Assembly (NCBI RefSeq): GCF_000307855.1
Contig: NZ_AJLR01000146.1
Coordinates: forward strand, 186,001-250,000
Origin: Schinkia azotoformans LMG 9581
Lineage (GTDB): Bacteria; Bacillota; Bacilli; Bacillales; Bacillaceae_J
Reading direction: 5' to 3'
DNA length: 64,000 bases
The translations under genes were made by a program, and so were the position numbers. Shown here one piece after another: positions 44,273 to 53,633 of the stretch (position 1 is the first letter of the stretch; every line of letters begins with the position of its first letter). The notes under the pieces were generated by a model. It worked only from the letters and a program-made list of their open reading frames with translations, was not told where the DNA came from and did no database searches.

Positions 44273-45790
44273 ATGTCTACAATTAAAGAAGAAAAAATGG
44301 AAAAATTAAATATGAAGCGTGAATATTATCAAATGGTTATTAATGGTGAACGTGTTGATGCATTAGCAAAGGAAACATTCACTACATATAATCCTGCAAC
44401 AGGTGAGGTGCTTGCGCAGGTTGCGAAAGCATCAAAGGATGATGTTAATAGAGCTGTTGAAGCAGCCCGTAATGCTTTTGACAACGGAAAATGGAGAAAG
44501 TTCCCAGTAAATAAAAGATCAAGAGTTTTAAATAAAATTGCATCTATTATGAGAGCACGTTTCAATGAATTAGTAGAATTAGAAGTTCTAAACAGCGGTA
44601 AATCTTTATCAGCTGCTCAAGGTCAGGTTATGCAATCTATTGAAGATTTTGAGTTTTATGCTGCTGCGATTGTAGGCCACCGCGGTGAAGTTAATAATCT
44701 TCCGTACGGATTTTTAAATTATACTCAAAAAGAACCGGTAGGCGTTTGTGGACAAATTATTCCTTGGAACTATCCAATGATGATGGCAGCTTGGAAGATC
44801 GCACCGGCCATTGCAGCAGGGTGTTCTGTAGTATTAAAACCAGCGAGTCTAACGCCATTAACGGCCATTGTATTAACTGAAATTTGTCATGAGGCTGGAG
44901 TACCTGAAGGGGTAGTCAACGTTGTAACTGGACCAGGTGCTAGTGTGGGAGATGCCATTGTAGAACATCCGGGTGTTGATAAAGTTGCCTTTACAGGATC
45001 TACACCAATTGGTAAAGACATTATGGGAAAAGCTTCCCAAACATTAAAACGTCTTACACTTGAATTAGGTGGAAAATCCCCAAATATCGTATTTGAGGAT
45101 GCTGATATTGACGCAGCTGTTTATGGTTCTATTTTTGGAATTTTCTATAATACAGGTCAATCTTGTGAGGCGCGCTCACGTTTATATGTTCATGAAAACA
45201 TTTATGATCAATTTATGGAAAAATTCGTTGAAAAGACGCAGCAATTACGTTTAGGAAATCCTATGGATCCTGGAACACAAGTAGGTTCTATTATTAGTAG
45301 AGGCCAACTTGAAGTTATTGATGGCTATGTAAAATCTGCAATTGAAGAGGGTGCAACGGTCCTTACAGGTGGTCATGAAGTAACAGTAGAAGGTTTTGAA
45401 AATGGGTATTGGTATGCGCCAACCATTATTACCGATGTTACCCATGAGATGAAGGTCGTAAAAGAAGAAATCTTCGGACCTGTTGTTGTTGTCATGAAAT
45501 TTAGTAATGAAAAAGAAGCTATTAAGCTTGCTAATGATACTGAATTTGGTTTAGGTTCTGCTATCTGGACTAAGGACCAAGGCACTGCAACTCGAGTTGC
45601 CCACCAAATCCAAGCAGGTATTGTAATGGTAAACTGTCCATTTTCAGCCTTCCCAGGAACACCATTTGGTGGTTATAAGCAATCCGGTTTTGGTCGTGAA
45701 CTTTGTATCGAAACGCTAGATTTATATACGGAAACAAAGAGTGTTCTCTCATATTATGGTGGCAAGCCATTAAATCCACTAGGTGTGTAA
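44273..45790 (+). CDS. Aldehyde dehydrogenase of the paa cluster
   Basis: 505 residues from the ATG at 44273. Full NAD-dependent ALDH: GQIIPWNYPMMMAAWKIAP, glycine motif FTGSTPIGKDI, catalytic Glu in LELGGKSPN, catalytic Cys in NTGQSCEARSR. Betaine-aldehyde/phenylacetaldehyde-type. In this setting it could oxidise phenylacetaldehyde to feed PaaK, or the 3-oxo-5,6-didehydrosuberyl-CoA semialdehyde normally handled by the PaaZ dehydrogenase half, which is absent here. The sequence does not decide which. Confidence 0.9.
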   Translation: MSTIKEEKMEKLNMKREYYQMVINGERVDALAKETFTTYNPATGEVLAQVAKASKDDVNRAVEAARNAFDNGKWRKFPVNKRSRVLNKIASIMRARFNELVELEVLNSGKSLSAAQGQVMQSIEDFEFYAAAIVGHRGEVNNLPYGFLNYTQKEPVGVCGQIIPWNYPMMMAAWKIAPAIAAGCSVVLKPASLTPLTAIVLTEICHEAGVPEGVVNVVTGPGASVGDAIVEHPGVDKVAFTGSTPIGKDIMGKASQTLKRLTLELGGKSPNIVFEDADIDAAVYGSIFGIFYNTGQSCEARSRLYVHENIYDQFMEKFVEKTQQLRLGNPMDPGTQVGSIISRGQLEVIDGYVKSAIEEGATVLTGGHEVTVEGFENGYWYAPTIITDVTHEMKVVKEEIFGPVVVVMKFSNEKEAIKLANDTEFGLGSAIWTKDQGTATRVAHQIQAGIVMVNCPFSAFPGTPFGGYKQSGFGRELCIETLDLYTETKSVLSYYGGKPLNPLGV

Positions 45791-45816
45791 TTAAAATAGG
45801 TTAACATAGTTTTTTT

Positions 45817-45857
45817 AAAACGAGCACCTTTATTATAAAAAGTGCTCGTTATTTTTT
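45817..45857 (+). terminator. Rho-independent terminator
   Basis: Stem AACGAGCAC / GTGCTCGTT followed by ATTTTTT. Confidence 0.85.
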
Positions 45858-45893
45858 CAGTATATAAATAGGTAGATAATAGGAGGAAATATC

Positions 45894-46748
45894 GTGGTTA
45901 AACATATAGTTGTGGTTGGATCAGGTACGATGGGAAGAGGCATTGCCTATGTTTCTGCTGTGGGTGGATTTCATGTAAAACTCGTGGATGTTAAAAATGA
46001 AGCATTATTAAATGCTGAAAAAGAGATAAATAGTATTTTTGACAAAGGAATTGAACGTGGAAAAATCTTAGTGGAACAGTCCGATGAGGCTAAAAAGCGT
46101 TTAACATATGAGTCAAATTTAGCAGATGCTGTGAAAACAGCTGATATGGTTATAGAGGCTGTACCTGAAATTAAAGATATTAAGAAAAATGTGTTTGAAG
46201 CAATCGATGCAAATGCACCTGAAAGTTGTTACTTTGCAACAAATACATCAACGATGAGCCCGACAGAAATCGCTTCCTATACGAAACGTCCTGAAAGAGT
46301 AATTGCTATGCATTTCTTCAATCCTGTTCATAAAATGCCGCTTGTAGAAATTATCCGTGGTTTGGAAACAGCAGATGAAACAGCTGAAGTTGCAAGACAA
46401 GTATCGGAAAAAATGGGAAAGGAAACCGTTGTTGTTAATGAGTTTCCGGGATTTGTTACAAGCAGAATCAGCACGCTAGTGGGCAATGAGGCATTTTATA
46501 TGCTTCAGGAAGGAATTGGTACACCGGAGGAAATAGATAAGGCTATTAAGCTCGGGTTGAATTACCCGATGGGTCCATTTGAACTTGTAGACTTAGTCGG
46601 TTTAGATGTGCGATTGAATAATTTAAAATACTTACATGAAAAATTAGGAGAAAAATATCGTCCTGCTCCGCTCTTAGAACAGTATGTAAAAGCTGGCAGA
46701 TTAGGTAGGAAAGTGGGCAGAGGCGTTTACGATTATACTGATAAATAG
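45894..46748 (+). CDS. paaH: 3-hydroxyacyl-CoA dehydrogenase, PaaH-type
   Basis: 284 residues, GTG start after AGGAGG. NAD motif GSGTMGRGIAYVSA at residues 9-22, catalytic His in MHFFNPVHKMPL, and C-terminal domain EIDKAIKLGLNYPMGPFELVDLVGLD. It is the short monofunctional HBDH type. Oxidises 3-hydroxyadipyl-CoA in the pathway. Begins the second paa operon (dehydrogenase, thiolase, hydratase). Confidence 0.92.
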   Translation: MVKHIVVVGSGTMGRGIAYVSAVGGFHVKLVDVKNEALLNAEKEINSIFDKGIERGKILVEQSDEAKKRLTYESNLADAVKTADMVIEAVPEIKDIKKNVFEAIDANAPESCYFATNTSTMSPTEIASYTKRPERVIAMHFFNPVHKMPLVEIIRGLETADETAEVARQVSEKMGKETVVVNEFPGFVTSRISTLVGNEAFYMLQEGIGTPEEIDKAIKLGLNYPMGPFELVDLVGLDVRLNNLKYLHEKLGEKYRPAPLLEQYVKAGRLGRKVGRGVYDYTDK

Positions 46749-46766
46749 GGATAGGAGCTGTTAGTG

Positions 46767-47969
46767 ATGAGAGAAGTAGTTATCGTTGATGCTGTTCGAA
46801 CTCCAATTGGCCGTTATAAAGGTGCATTAAAATCAGTGCGTCCTGATGATTTAGGGGCGATTGTAATTAATAAAATTATGGATAGAAATCCCAATGTTCC
46901 CGTTGAACAAATTGAGGAAGTAGTATTAGGAAATGCTAACCAGGCTGGTGAGGATAACCGTAATGTTGCAAGAATGTCTGCGTTGCTTGCTGGCCTTCCC
47001 GTTGAAGTTGGTGGAACAACCATAAACCGCCTTTGTGGTTCGGGGTTGGATGCTGTTAATTATGCTGCACGTGCCATCTTGGCTGGAGAGGGTGAAATTT
47101 TTATCGCGGGAGGAACAGAGAGTATGACTCGTGCCCCTTTAGTAATGGCAAAGCCAGAAACAGATTTCCCGCGCGGTGACATGAAAATGTTTGATACTAC
47201 AATTGGCTGGCGTTTTACAAATGAGAAATTACACGAAATGTATGGATCAGATACGATGCCAAAAACGGCAGAAAATGTTGCACAACGGTTCGATATTTCA
47301 CGTGAAGAACAAGATCAATTTGCTTTTGAGAGTCAAATGAAGGCAAAAAAAGCAATAGAAGAAAATAGGTTTGCAGATGAGATTGTTCCGGTAGTTCTTC
47401 ATGACCGTAAAGGAAATGAAACTATCGTTGATCAAGATGAACATCCGCGGCCTGAAACAACATTAGAAAGCCTTGCAAAGCTGAAACCAATCTTTCCAAA
47501 CGGCACAGTAACGGCAGGAAATGCATCAGGTGTAAATGATGGTGCATCTGTTTTACTGTTAATGTCAGCTGAGAAAGCTGACGAGTTAGGAGTTAAGCCA
47601 TTAGTTAAATATAAAGTATCCGCTACAGCAGGTTTAGAGCCGGCAATAATGGGATTAGGACCAGTTTTTGCAACAAGAAAAGCTTTAACACGTGCGGGAT
47701 TAACAATTAATGATTTAGGTCTAGTGGAGTTAAACGAAGCATTTGCTTCCCAATCTTTGGAGTGCATGAAGCAACTTGAGTTGAATAATGATATTGTTAA
47801 TGTTAATGGTGGTGCGATTTCGTTCGGTCACCCTTTAGGAGCCAGCGGAGCTAGGATATTAACCACACTTATTTATGAGATGAAAAAACGAAATGTTAAA
47901 TATGGACTCGCGACGATGTGTATTGGTGTTGGTCAAGGAATTGCAACTATTGTCGAAAATATTGAATGA
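46767..47969 (+). CDS. Acetyl-CoA acyltransferase (thiolase), PaaJ-type
   Basis: 400 residues from the ATG at 46767. Complete thiolase: active-site Cys in NRLCGSGLDAVN, His in NGGAISFGHPLGASGAR and second Cys in ATMCIGVGQGIA. Cleaves 3-oxoadipyl-CoA to succinyl-CoA and acetyl-CoA, and in phenylacetate breakdown also 3-oxo-5,6-dehydrosuberyl-CoA. Lies 18 bases after paaH. Confidence 0.9.
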   Translation: MREVVIVDAVRTPIGRYKGALKSVRPDDLGAIVINKIMDRNPNVPVEQIEEVVLGNANQAGEDNRNVARMSALLAGLPVEVGGTTINRLCGSGLDAVNYAARAILAGEGEIFIAGGTESMTRAPLVMAKPETDFPRGDMKMFDTTIGWRFTNEKLHEMYGSDTMPKTAENVAQRFDISREEQDQFAFESQMKAKKAIEENRFADEIVPVVLHDRKGNETIVDQDEHPRPETTLESLAKLKPIFPNGTVTAGNASGVNDGASVLLLMSAEKADELGVKPLVKYKVSATAGLEPAIMGLGPVFATRKALTRAGLTINDLGLVELNEAFASQSLECMKQLELNNDIVNVNGGAISFGHPLGASGARILTTLIYEMKKRNVKYGLATMCIGVGQGIATIVENIE

Positions 47970-48031
47970 AATAAAAGTTATTTAAATATAATATTTGTTT
48001 GTTCATATAAGATAAAAAGGGAGCGCTTTTT

Positions 48032-48808
48032 ATGGCAAAAGTAATGTTTGATGTAAAAAATTATATTGGCTATGTGACCATTAACCGACCCGAAGTGCTA
48101 AATTGTTTTGATTATGAAACTTTGGCATTGCTTGGAGAAATCGTTGATGAAATTCGAACAAATAAGGATGTTAGAGTTGTTATTTTTACTAGTGCTGGCA
48201 ACAAAGCCTTTAGTGCAGGAGCAGATTTAAAGGAGCGCAAAACATTACCAGATTCAGAGGTTCGTAGGAACGTCAATAAAATTCGTACTGTATTTAATGA
48301 TATTGCCTTATTACCGCAACCAACCATTGCTGCTGTTAATGGGCATGCTTTTGGTGGTGGGTTTGAGCTAATGTTAGCATGTGACTTTAGAATTGCTGTT
48401 AAGGAAGCAACAATGGGGCTTACTGAATTGAAATGGGCTATTATTCCAGGAGCTGGAGGCACGCAGCGTCTTCCAAGATTAATAGGTGAAGCAAAAGCAA
48501 AAGAAATGATTTTAACCGCGAAAAAAGTGTCTGCGGATGAGGCAAATATCCTTGGTGTAGTAACAAAAGTAGTTGAACAAGAAAACTTGATGGATGAATG
48601 CATTTCACTCGCGGAAGAATTGATGTCTAATGGTCCCGTAGCGTTGCAGCAGGCGAAATATGCTATTAATTATGGCATGGGAGTGGATTTGCAGACAGGT
48701 TTGGCAATAGAGGCAAAGGCCTATGAAATGATAATCCCGACAAAAGATAGGGTTGAGGCTTTAAAAGCTTTTAGTGAAAAAAGACCACCAAACTTTATAG
48801 GGAAATAG
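48032..48808 (+). CDS. Enoyl-CoA hydratase/isomerase, third copy
   Basis: 258 residues. Crotonase motifs NKAFSAGADLKERKTL, NGHAFGGGFELMLACD and ELKWAIIPGAGGTQRL, with both catalytic Glu positions, so a true hydratase. It gives the cluster two hydratase-like and one isomerase-like crotonase; one could replace the PaaZ oxepin-CoA hydrolase function indirectly, though that needs a different fold. Ends the operon. Confidence 0.87.
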   Translation: MAKVMFDVKNYIGYVTINRPEVLNCFDYETLALLGEIVDEIRTNKDVRVVIFTSAGNKAFSAGADLKERKTLPDSEVRRNVNKIRTVFNDIALLPQPTIAAVNGHAFGGGFELMLACDFRIAVKEATMGLTELKWAIIPGAGGTQRLPRLIGEAKAKEMILTAKKVSADEANILGVVTKVVEQENLMDECISLAEELMSNGPVALQQAKYAINYGMGVDLQTGLAIEAKAYEMIIPTKDRVEALKAFSEKRPPNFIGK

Positions 48809-48945
48809 TATTTAAGAAAACTATGAATATGTCGTAATATGGAGTTTTTTTACTATTTTTGCAAAAACTATAACATAAGGTATTTGATATCATCCTCAAT
48901 TTATAATAATATATAAAATAGTATAGTAAAGAGGGATGAATCTAG

Positions 48946-49836
48946 GTGACTAATATAAATACACGATCTATGATTTTTACATTATATGGCGACTATATTA
49001 GCCATTATGGAAATGAAATATGGATTGGCAGTTTAATCCGTTTGCTTGAAGAGTTCGGTCATAATGATCAATCAGTAAGAGCGGCTATTTCGCGAATGGG
49101 GAAACAAGGTTGGGTAACTTCCTCTAAAAAAGGTAATAAGAGCTATTATTCCCTTAGTAAAATGGGTGTAGCACGTATTGAAGAAGCAGCCAAACGTATA
49201 TATAAATTAGGCCCTGAAAAATGGGATGGCTATTGGAGAACACTAACCTATACGATTCCCGAAGAAAAGCGGAACTTACGTGATGAATTGCGTCAGGAAT
49301 TAGTGTGGAGCGGGTTTGGTATGCTCTTAAATAGCTGTTGGATATCTCCCAACAATTTAGAAGATGAAGTGAAGTTATTAATAGAAAAGTATAAAATTGA
49401 ATCATATGTCCATTTTTTTGTATCAGAGTACAAAGGTCCTGCTGATAATGAAGCACTTGTAAGACAATGCTGGGATATCGATAATATTAATGCTAAATAT
49501 GAAGAGTTCATAAATGTTTACAGCAAAAAATATGTTGTGGATAAAAATAAAATTTCGAACGGTGAAATGACAGATGCAGAATGCTTTGTTGAAAGAGCCA
49601 AGTTGGTTCATGAATATCGCAAGTTCTTATTCATAGACCCTGGCTTACCTGAGGAACTCTTGCCAAGCAAATGGCTTGGTGGACACGCTGCATCGCTGTT
49701 TAGTGATTATTACAAAACATTGGCTGAGCCTGCCAATCAGTTCTTTGAAAGTGTGTTTGAAAAAGATAATGAAATGCATAAAAAAGACAGTGAATATGAG
49801 GTTTTAAACCATCCATATATGGTAAACAACAATTAA
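48946..49836 (+). CDS. paaX: PaaX-family repressor
   Basis: 296 residues, GTG start after AGAGGG. N-terminal winged helix (TLYGDYISHYGNEIWIGSLI ... SVRAAISRMGKQGWV), a central ferredoxin-like part and the PaaX C-terminal domain (LFIDPGLPEELLPSKWLGGHAA). PaaX represses paa genes until phenylacetyl-CoA binds. The repeated ACGTCATA-containing regions upstream of paaK, paaA and livH are candidate targets; similar ATGTCGTAATAT lies before paaX itself. Confidence 0.93.
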   Translation: MTNINTRSMIFTLYGDYISHYGNEIWIGSLIRLLEEFGHNDQSVRAAISRMGKQGWVTSSKKGNKSYYSLSKMGVARIEEAAKRIYKLGPEKWDGYWRTLTYTIPEEKRNLRDELRQELVWSGFGMLLNSCWISPNNLEDEVKLLIEKYKIESYVHFFVSEYKGPADNEALVRQCWDIDNINAKYEEFINVYSKKYVVDKNKISNGEMTDAECFVERAKLVHEYRKFLFIDPGLPEELLPSKWLGGHAASLFSDYYKTLAEPANQFFESVFEKDNEMHKKDSEYEVLNHPYMVNNN

Positions 49837-49843
49837 GAAAAAA

Positions 49844-49873
49844 TGAAAAAGAGGCTGAAAAGCCTCTTTTTCA
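49844..49873. terminator. Bidirectional terminator
   Basis: Perfect stem TGAAAAAGAGGCT / AGCCTCTTTTTCA with GAAA tetraloop. Confidence 0.92.
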
Positions 49874-50389
49874 TTATAATGATAATTGCTCCTTAAATTC
49901 TTTTCCCTTTTGGACGTACGTATCTACAGAAAGTTGAATTAGCTCATAGTCCTTCTCATTTAATTCTCGCACAACTTTTCCTGGGGAACCAACAACTAAA
50001 GAGCGTGGTGGAATGTTTTTGCCTGAAGGGATTAGTGTGTTTGCTCCGATTATTGTATATTCACCTATTTCAGCACCGTCCAGTATTGTCGACCCCATAC
50101 CTATTAGTGCTCCTTTTCTTACGGTGCAGCCGTGTAAGATAACATTGTGTCCAACTGTAACATCATCTTCAACAACTAACGGATAGTCTTCAAATAAATG
50201 GCATGTAGTATTGTCTTGAATGCTACATCGCTCACCTATCTTAATGGGTGCTTCATCTCCCCTTAGGACGGCATTAAACCAGATGCTGGATTCCTTTCCA
50301 ACAGTAACATCGCCTACAACTCTTGCACCGGGTGCGATAAAAGCGCTTTCGTCAATTTTCGGCATTTTATTTTTATATGGATAAAGCAT
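49874..50389 (-). CDS. paaY: PaaY/gamma-carbonic-anhydrase-like hexapeptide protein
   Basis: 171 residues from the minus-strand ATG at 50389 (GGGGAG 6 bases earlier). Left-handed beta-helix with hexapeptide repeats (IDESAFIAPGARVVGDVTVG onward) and metal-site His residues in TTCHLFEDY, VGHNVILHGC. PaaY in the phenylacetate pathway is a thioesterase that clears dead-end CoA thioesters; some family members are carbonic anhydrases. Position next to paaX favours PaaY. Confidence 0.82.
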   Translation of the reverse strand: MLYPYKNKMPKIDESAFIAPGARVVGDVTVGKESSIWFNAVLRGDEAPIKIGERCSIQDNTTCHLFEDYPLVVEDDVTVGHNVILHGCTVRKGALIGMGSTILDGAEIGEYTIIGANTLIPSGKNIPPRSLVVGSPGKVVRELNEKDYELIQLSVDTYVQKGKEFKEQLSL

Positions 50390-50461
50390 TTCCAACTCCC
50401 CCTATATATGGTAATTTATATACAAGGTTATTATAACACTTTTTAAACGGGGTGGTAAAAA

Positions 50462-51412
50462 ATGAATAGGTTATGTGGGCAATTAGGGATTAAATACCCA
50501 ATTTTTCAAGGTGGTATGGGTAATATTAGTAATGCTATTTTAACTTCAGCGGTATCGGAAGCAGGGGGCTTAGGCACAATAGGGGCCGGGACAATGACTT
50601 CAGGTGAGTTGGAAGAAATTATCCAACAGACAAAGGAAATGACAGATAAACCATTTGCCGTAAATATTGCGATAGGTGTGTCTCCTTATGTGGATGAATT
50701 GATAGAGTTGTTAATAAAACATCGTGTGCCTGTTGTTTCTTTATCGGCTGGCGATCCAACTGCATTTATTGAAAGGTTTCATAATGCAGGAATAAAAGTA
50801 GTGACTGTTGTCGGTTCTGTTAGACATGCTCAAAAGGCAGAAGCTGCAGGATCAGATGTAATTGTGGCTGAAGGGTATGAAGCAGCCGGAATTAATTCAA
50901 ATTATGAAAGTACGACATTAACTTTAATACCACAAATTGTTGATAAAGTAACAGTACCGGTGGTTGCAGCTGGAGGAATTGCTGATGGTCGTGGTTTAGC
51001 AGCAATGCTTGCGTTAGGTGCAAGCGGAGTTCAAATTGGTACCCGGTTTATAGTTACAAAAGAGGCACCATTTAGTAAGGAATATAAGCATAAAATATTG
51101 TCTGCAACAGATACCGATACTGTAATTGTAGGACGTACGGTAAAACGTGTACGCCGTGTCTTGAAATCTCCTTACTCTAAGAAACTATTAGAATTTGAAG
51201 GTAGTCCGGATTATACACTAGCGAAATTCAGTGAATTCACAAGTGAAAAATTCCATAAGATCGGAGCTGTTGATGGAAATTTAGAAGAAGGCTTTATTAA
51301 TGGCGGTCAAATTTCAGGAATAATAAACGATATTCCCACTGTTAAAGAATTAGTAGAGCGGATGATTGCTGAAGCTGAACTTGTTATGAATTCATTAATA
51401 AAAAAGTTGTAG
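50462..51412 (+). CDS. Nitronate monooxygenase/FabK-like flavoprotein
   Basis: 316 residues, FMN-dependent TIM barrel. Visible motifs: PIFQGGMGNISNAILTSAVSEAGGLGTIGAG, PFAVNIAI, DVIVAEGYEAAGINSN and GGIADGRGLAAMLALGASGVQIGTRF. The common family member oxidises alkyl nitronates; FabK is an enoyl-ACP reductase in the same fold. Its exact reaction in an aromatic cluster is unknown. Confidence 0.85.
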   Translation: MNRLCGQLGIKYPIFQGGMGNISNAILTSAVSEAGGLGTIGAGTMTSGELEEIIQQTKEMTDKPFAVNIAIGVSPYVDELIELLIKHRVPVVSLSAGDPTAFIERFHNAGIKVVTVVGSVRHAQKAEAAGSDVIVAEGYEAAGINSNYESTTLTLIPQIVDKVTVPVVAAGGIADGRGLAAMLALGASGVQIGTRFIVTKEAPFSKEYKHKILSATDTDTVIVGRTVKRVRRVLKSPYSKKLLEFEGSPDYTLAKFSEFTSEKFHKIGAVDGNLEEGFINGGQISGIINDIPTVKELVERMIAEAELVMNSLIKKL

Positions 51413-51623
51413 TTTTTATAATAACACGAAATAAAAACGAAATACGAAAAGTGGTCATATAAAAACTTAGAAATAACGTGGTAAAGTTCTAAAAATATTT
51501 TTGAATCGGTAGTATAGGATTAGTCCTGTACTATTTTTTTTTTGAAAAAAATCAAGGTATATTAGGAATGTTTATAAAATAAACAAAAAAATATAATAAG
51601 TTTAAAAAATATTTAAAATATTA

Positions 51624-51700
51624 TTGACAATTAATATTTGAAAACGGTATCATTCTAAATATAGCGTTCTAATAATTGGGCGTTACAAAAACGTCATATT
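51624..51700 (+). promoter_or_regulatory. livH promoter and shared paa motif
   Basis: TTGACA (51624-51629), 18-base spacer, TATCAT (51648-51653), followed by TAGCGTT...GGCGTTAC and AACGTCATATT (51690-51700), the same element seen before paaK and paaA. The rest of 51413-51623 is A/T-rich spacer with nothing recognised. Confidence 0.6.
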
Positions 51701-51721
51701 TAATTTAGGAGGGGTATAGTA

Positions 51722-52600
51722 TTGGGAGAACTGTTGCAATTTTTGATTACTGGTTTAACAATCGGTAGCATTTATGCGATCGTTGCATTGGGTTTTGTAA
51801 CCATATATAGCGTTACGAAAGTAATAAACTTAGCCCAAGGAGAGTTCGTCATGTTGGGCGGTATGACAATGTTTACTTTGCTTTCATTAGGGCTACCTTA
51901 CTTCATTGGATTTTTATTAACTATTATTATTGTCGTAATTTTAGGCTATTTATTAGAATTAACCATTATAAGAAGAGCACGAAAAGCAGATGCACTTAGT
52001 CTTATCATCTTAACAATTGGAGCTTCTATTTTTATCCGTGGTATTGCGAGTATGGTTTGGGGAAAAAACCCGGTGAAAATTGAGCCGTTTATGAAAAATG
52101 ATCCTATTAATATAATGGGGGCTGCGATTACCCCGCAAAGTATTTGGGTAATGATTATTTTACTAATATGTGTTACTCTACTATTTTTCATTATGGAAAG
52201 AACAATGATAGGGAAGGCTTTCCGCGCCTGTTCAGCTAATCCAATGGCGGCAAGGTTAATGAGTATAAGCCCTGCGAAAATGTCCTCATTCTCTTTCGTT
52301 CTAAGTGCAGCACTCGGAGCAATTGCCGGACTTGCAATAGCACCCATACTTTTTCCTGCATATGATATGGGGTCAATGCTGGGGATTAAAGGATTTTCAG
52401 CTACTATTCTTGGAGGATTAGGAAGTGCACCAGGAGCAGTCATTGGCGGCTTGATTCTCGGCTTGATGGAATCATTTGGTGCGGGTTATATTAGTTCAGG
52501 ATTAAAGGATGCCATTGTTTTTGGAGTAATCCTTATCATATTATTAATTCGCCCATATGGCATCATGGGAGAAAAGAATGTTGGAAAAGGAGGGCTCTAA
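51722..52600 (+). CDS. LivH-type ABC permease
   Basis: 292 residues, TTG start after AGGAGGGG. Branched-chain amino-acid/HAAT-type permease with GLTIGSIYAIVALGFVTIYSVTKVINLAQGEFVMLGG and GFSATILGGLGSAPGAVIGG. About eight membrane segments. In aromatic-degradation clusters such systems often import aromatic acids; phenylacetate is the best guess here from gene context and shared promoter motif. Confidence 0.9.
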   Translation: MGELLQFLITGLTIGSIYAIVALGFVTIYSVTKVINLAQGEFVMLGGMTMFTLLSLGLPYFIGFLLTIIIVVILGYLLELTIIRRARKADALSLIILTIGASIFIRGIASMVWGKNPVKIEPFMKNDPINIMGAAITPQSIWVMIILLICVTLLFFIMERTMIGKAFRACSANPMAARLMSISPAKMSSFSFVLSAALGAIAGLAIAPILFPAYDMGSMLGIKGFSATILGGLGSAPGAVIGGLILGLMESFGAGYISSGLKDAIVFGVILIILLIRPYGIMGEKNVGKGGL

Positions 52601-52601
52601 T

Positions 52602-53612
52602 TTGAAGGGTCTTCAAAAGACAAGTTGGATTGGTTTGATGGCTTTTGCGGTTGTGATGATAATTTTTCCCCTAGTTATTACTCAGTCATTTTATATTACT
52701 AAAGCAACATTTGCTGGTATATATACAATTGTTGCGGTTAGCCTAGGGCTATTAATGGGATTTGCGGGTCAAATTTCGCTAGGGCATGCAGCGTTCTATG
52801 GTGTCGGAGCCTATACAACAGCTGTACTTTCAACTACTTACAACTTTAATCCGTGGTTAGGGCTGATCTTTTCCATGTTGATACCAGGGATGATCGCCTT
52901 TTTGATTGGGTTTACGATGTCACGTTTAAATGGATATTATCTCGCTATGGCAACGCTTGCATTTGGGATTATTGTTCATGTTTTATTAGTAGAATGGAAG
53001 TCTGTAACAAATGGTGCCTCCGGATTATATGGAATTCCTAAGGTAGAGTTATTTGGATATAGTTTAACTCAAGGGTTATCTTACTATTACTTTGTATGGG
53101 CTTTTGTATTAATAATTATTGTTATTTCCTTAAATATTATTAATTCCAGAATTGGACGGGCACTCCGTTCTATTCATGGCAGCGAAATTGCAGCAAGTGC
53201 AATGGGGGTTGATGCCGGAAAATATAAAATGCAAGTATTTATAGTAGGAGCAATGTTTTCAGGACTGGCCGGTTGGCTTATGGCCCATATGAGTTATAGC
53301 ATTTCCCCTACATCCTTTACGTTGGATGCATCGATTATATTCCTTGCAATGGTTGTACTAGGTGGAAGCACCAGTATTTGGGGAGCAGTTGTTGGCTCTT
53401 TACTAATTACCTTAATTGGAGTAATCGTTAAAATTCTTGGGGAGCACATCTCTTTTATTACAAGTGATTTTGAACATGTACTATATGGATTAATTTTAAT
53501 GATAGTTGTTATATTTCTTCCAAAGGGGTTATTACCCTCACTTGTGCATGTTTTCCAATCTAGACTTTTCAAATATAGGAAAATGAAAGTCTCTGAAGAT
53601 ATACAAATGTAA
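52602..53612 (+). CDS. LivM-type ABC permease
   Basis: 336 residues from the TTG at 52602, one base after the livH stop, with AAGGAGGG before it (an upstream ATG lies inside livH and is less likely). Contains LLMGFAGQISLGHAAFYGVGAY and the GGSTSIWGAVVGS motif of LivM. Pairs with LivH to form the membrane channel. Confidence 0.9.
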   Translation: MKGLQKTSWIGLMAFAVVMIIFPLVITQSFYITKATFAGIYTIVAVSLGLLMGFAGQISLGHAAFYGVGAYTTAVLSTTYNFNPWLGLIFSMLIPGMIAFLIGFTMSRLNGYYLAMATLAFGIIVHVLLVEWKSVTNGASGLYGIPKVELFGYSLTQGLSYYYFVWAFVLIIIVISLNIINSRIGRALRSIHGSEIAASAMGVDAGKYKMQVFIVGAMFSGLAGWLMAHMSYSISPTSFTLDASIIFLAMVVLGGSTSIWGAVVGSLLITLIGVIVKILGEHISFITSDFEHVLYGLILMIVVIFLPKGLLPSLVHVFQSRLFKYRKMKVSEDIQM

Positions 53613-53633
53613 AAGGGAGGGAGATCAAAGCGA

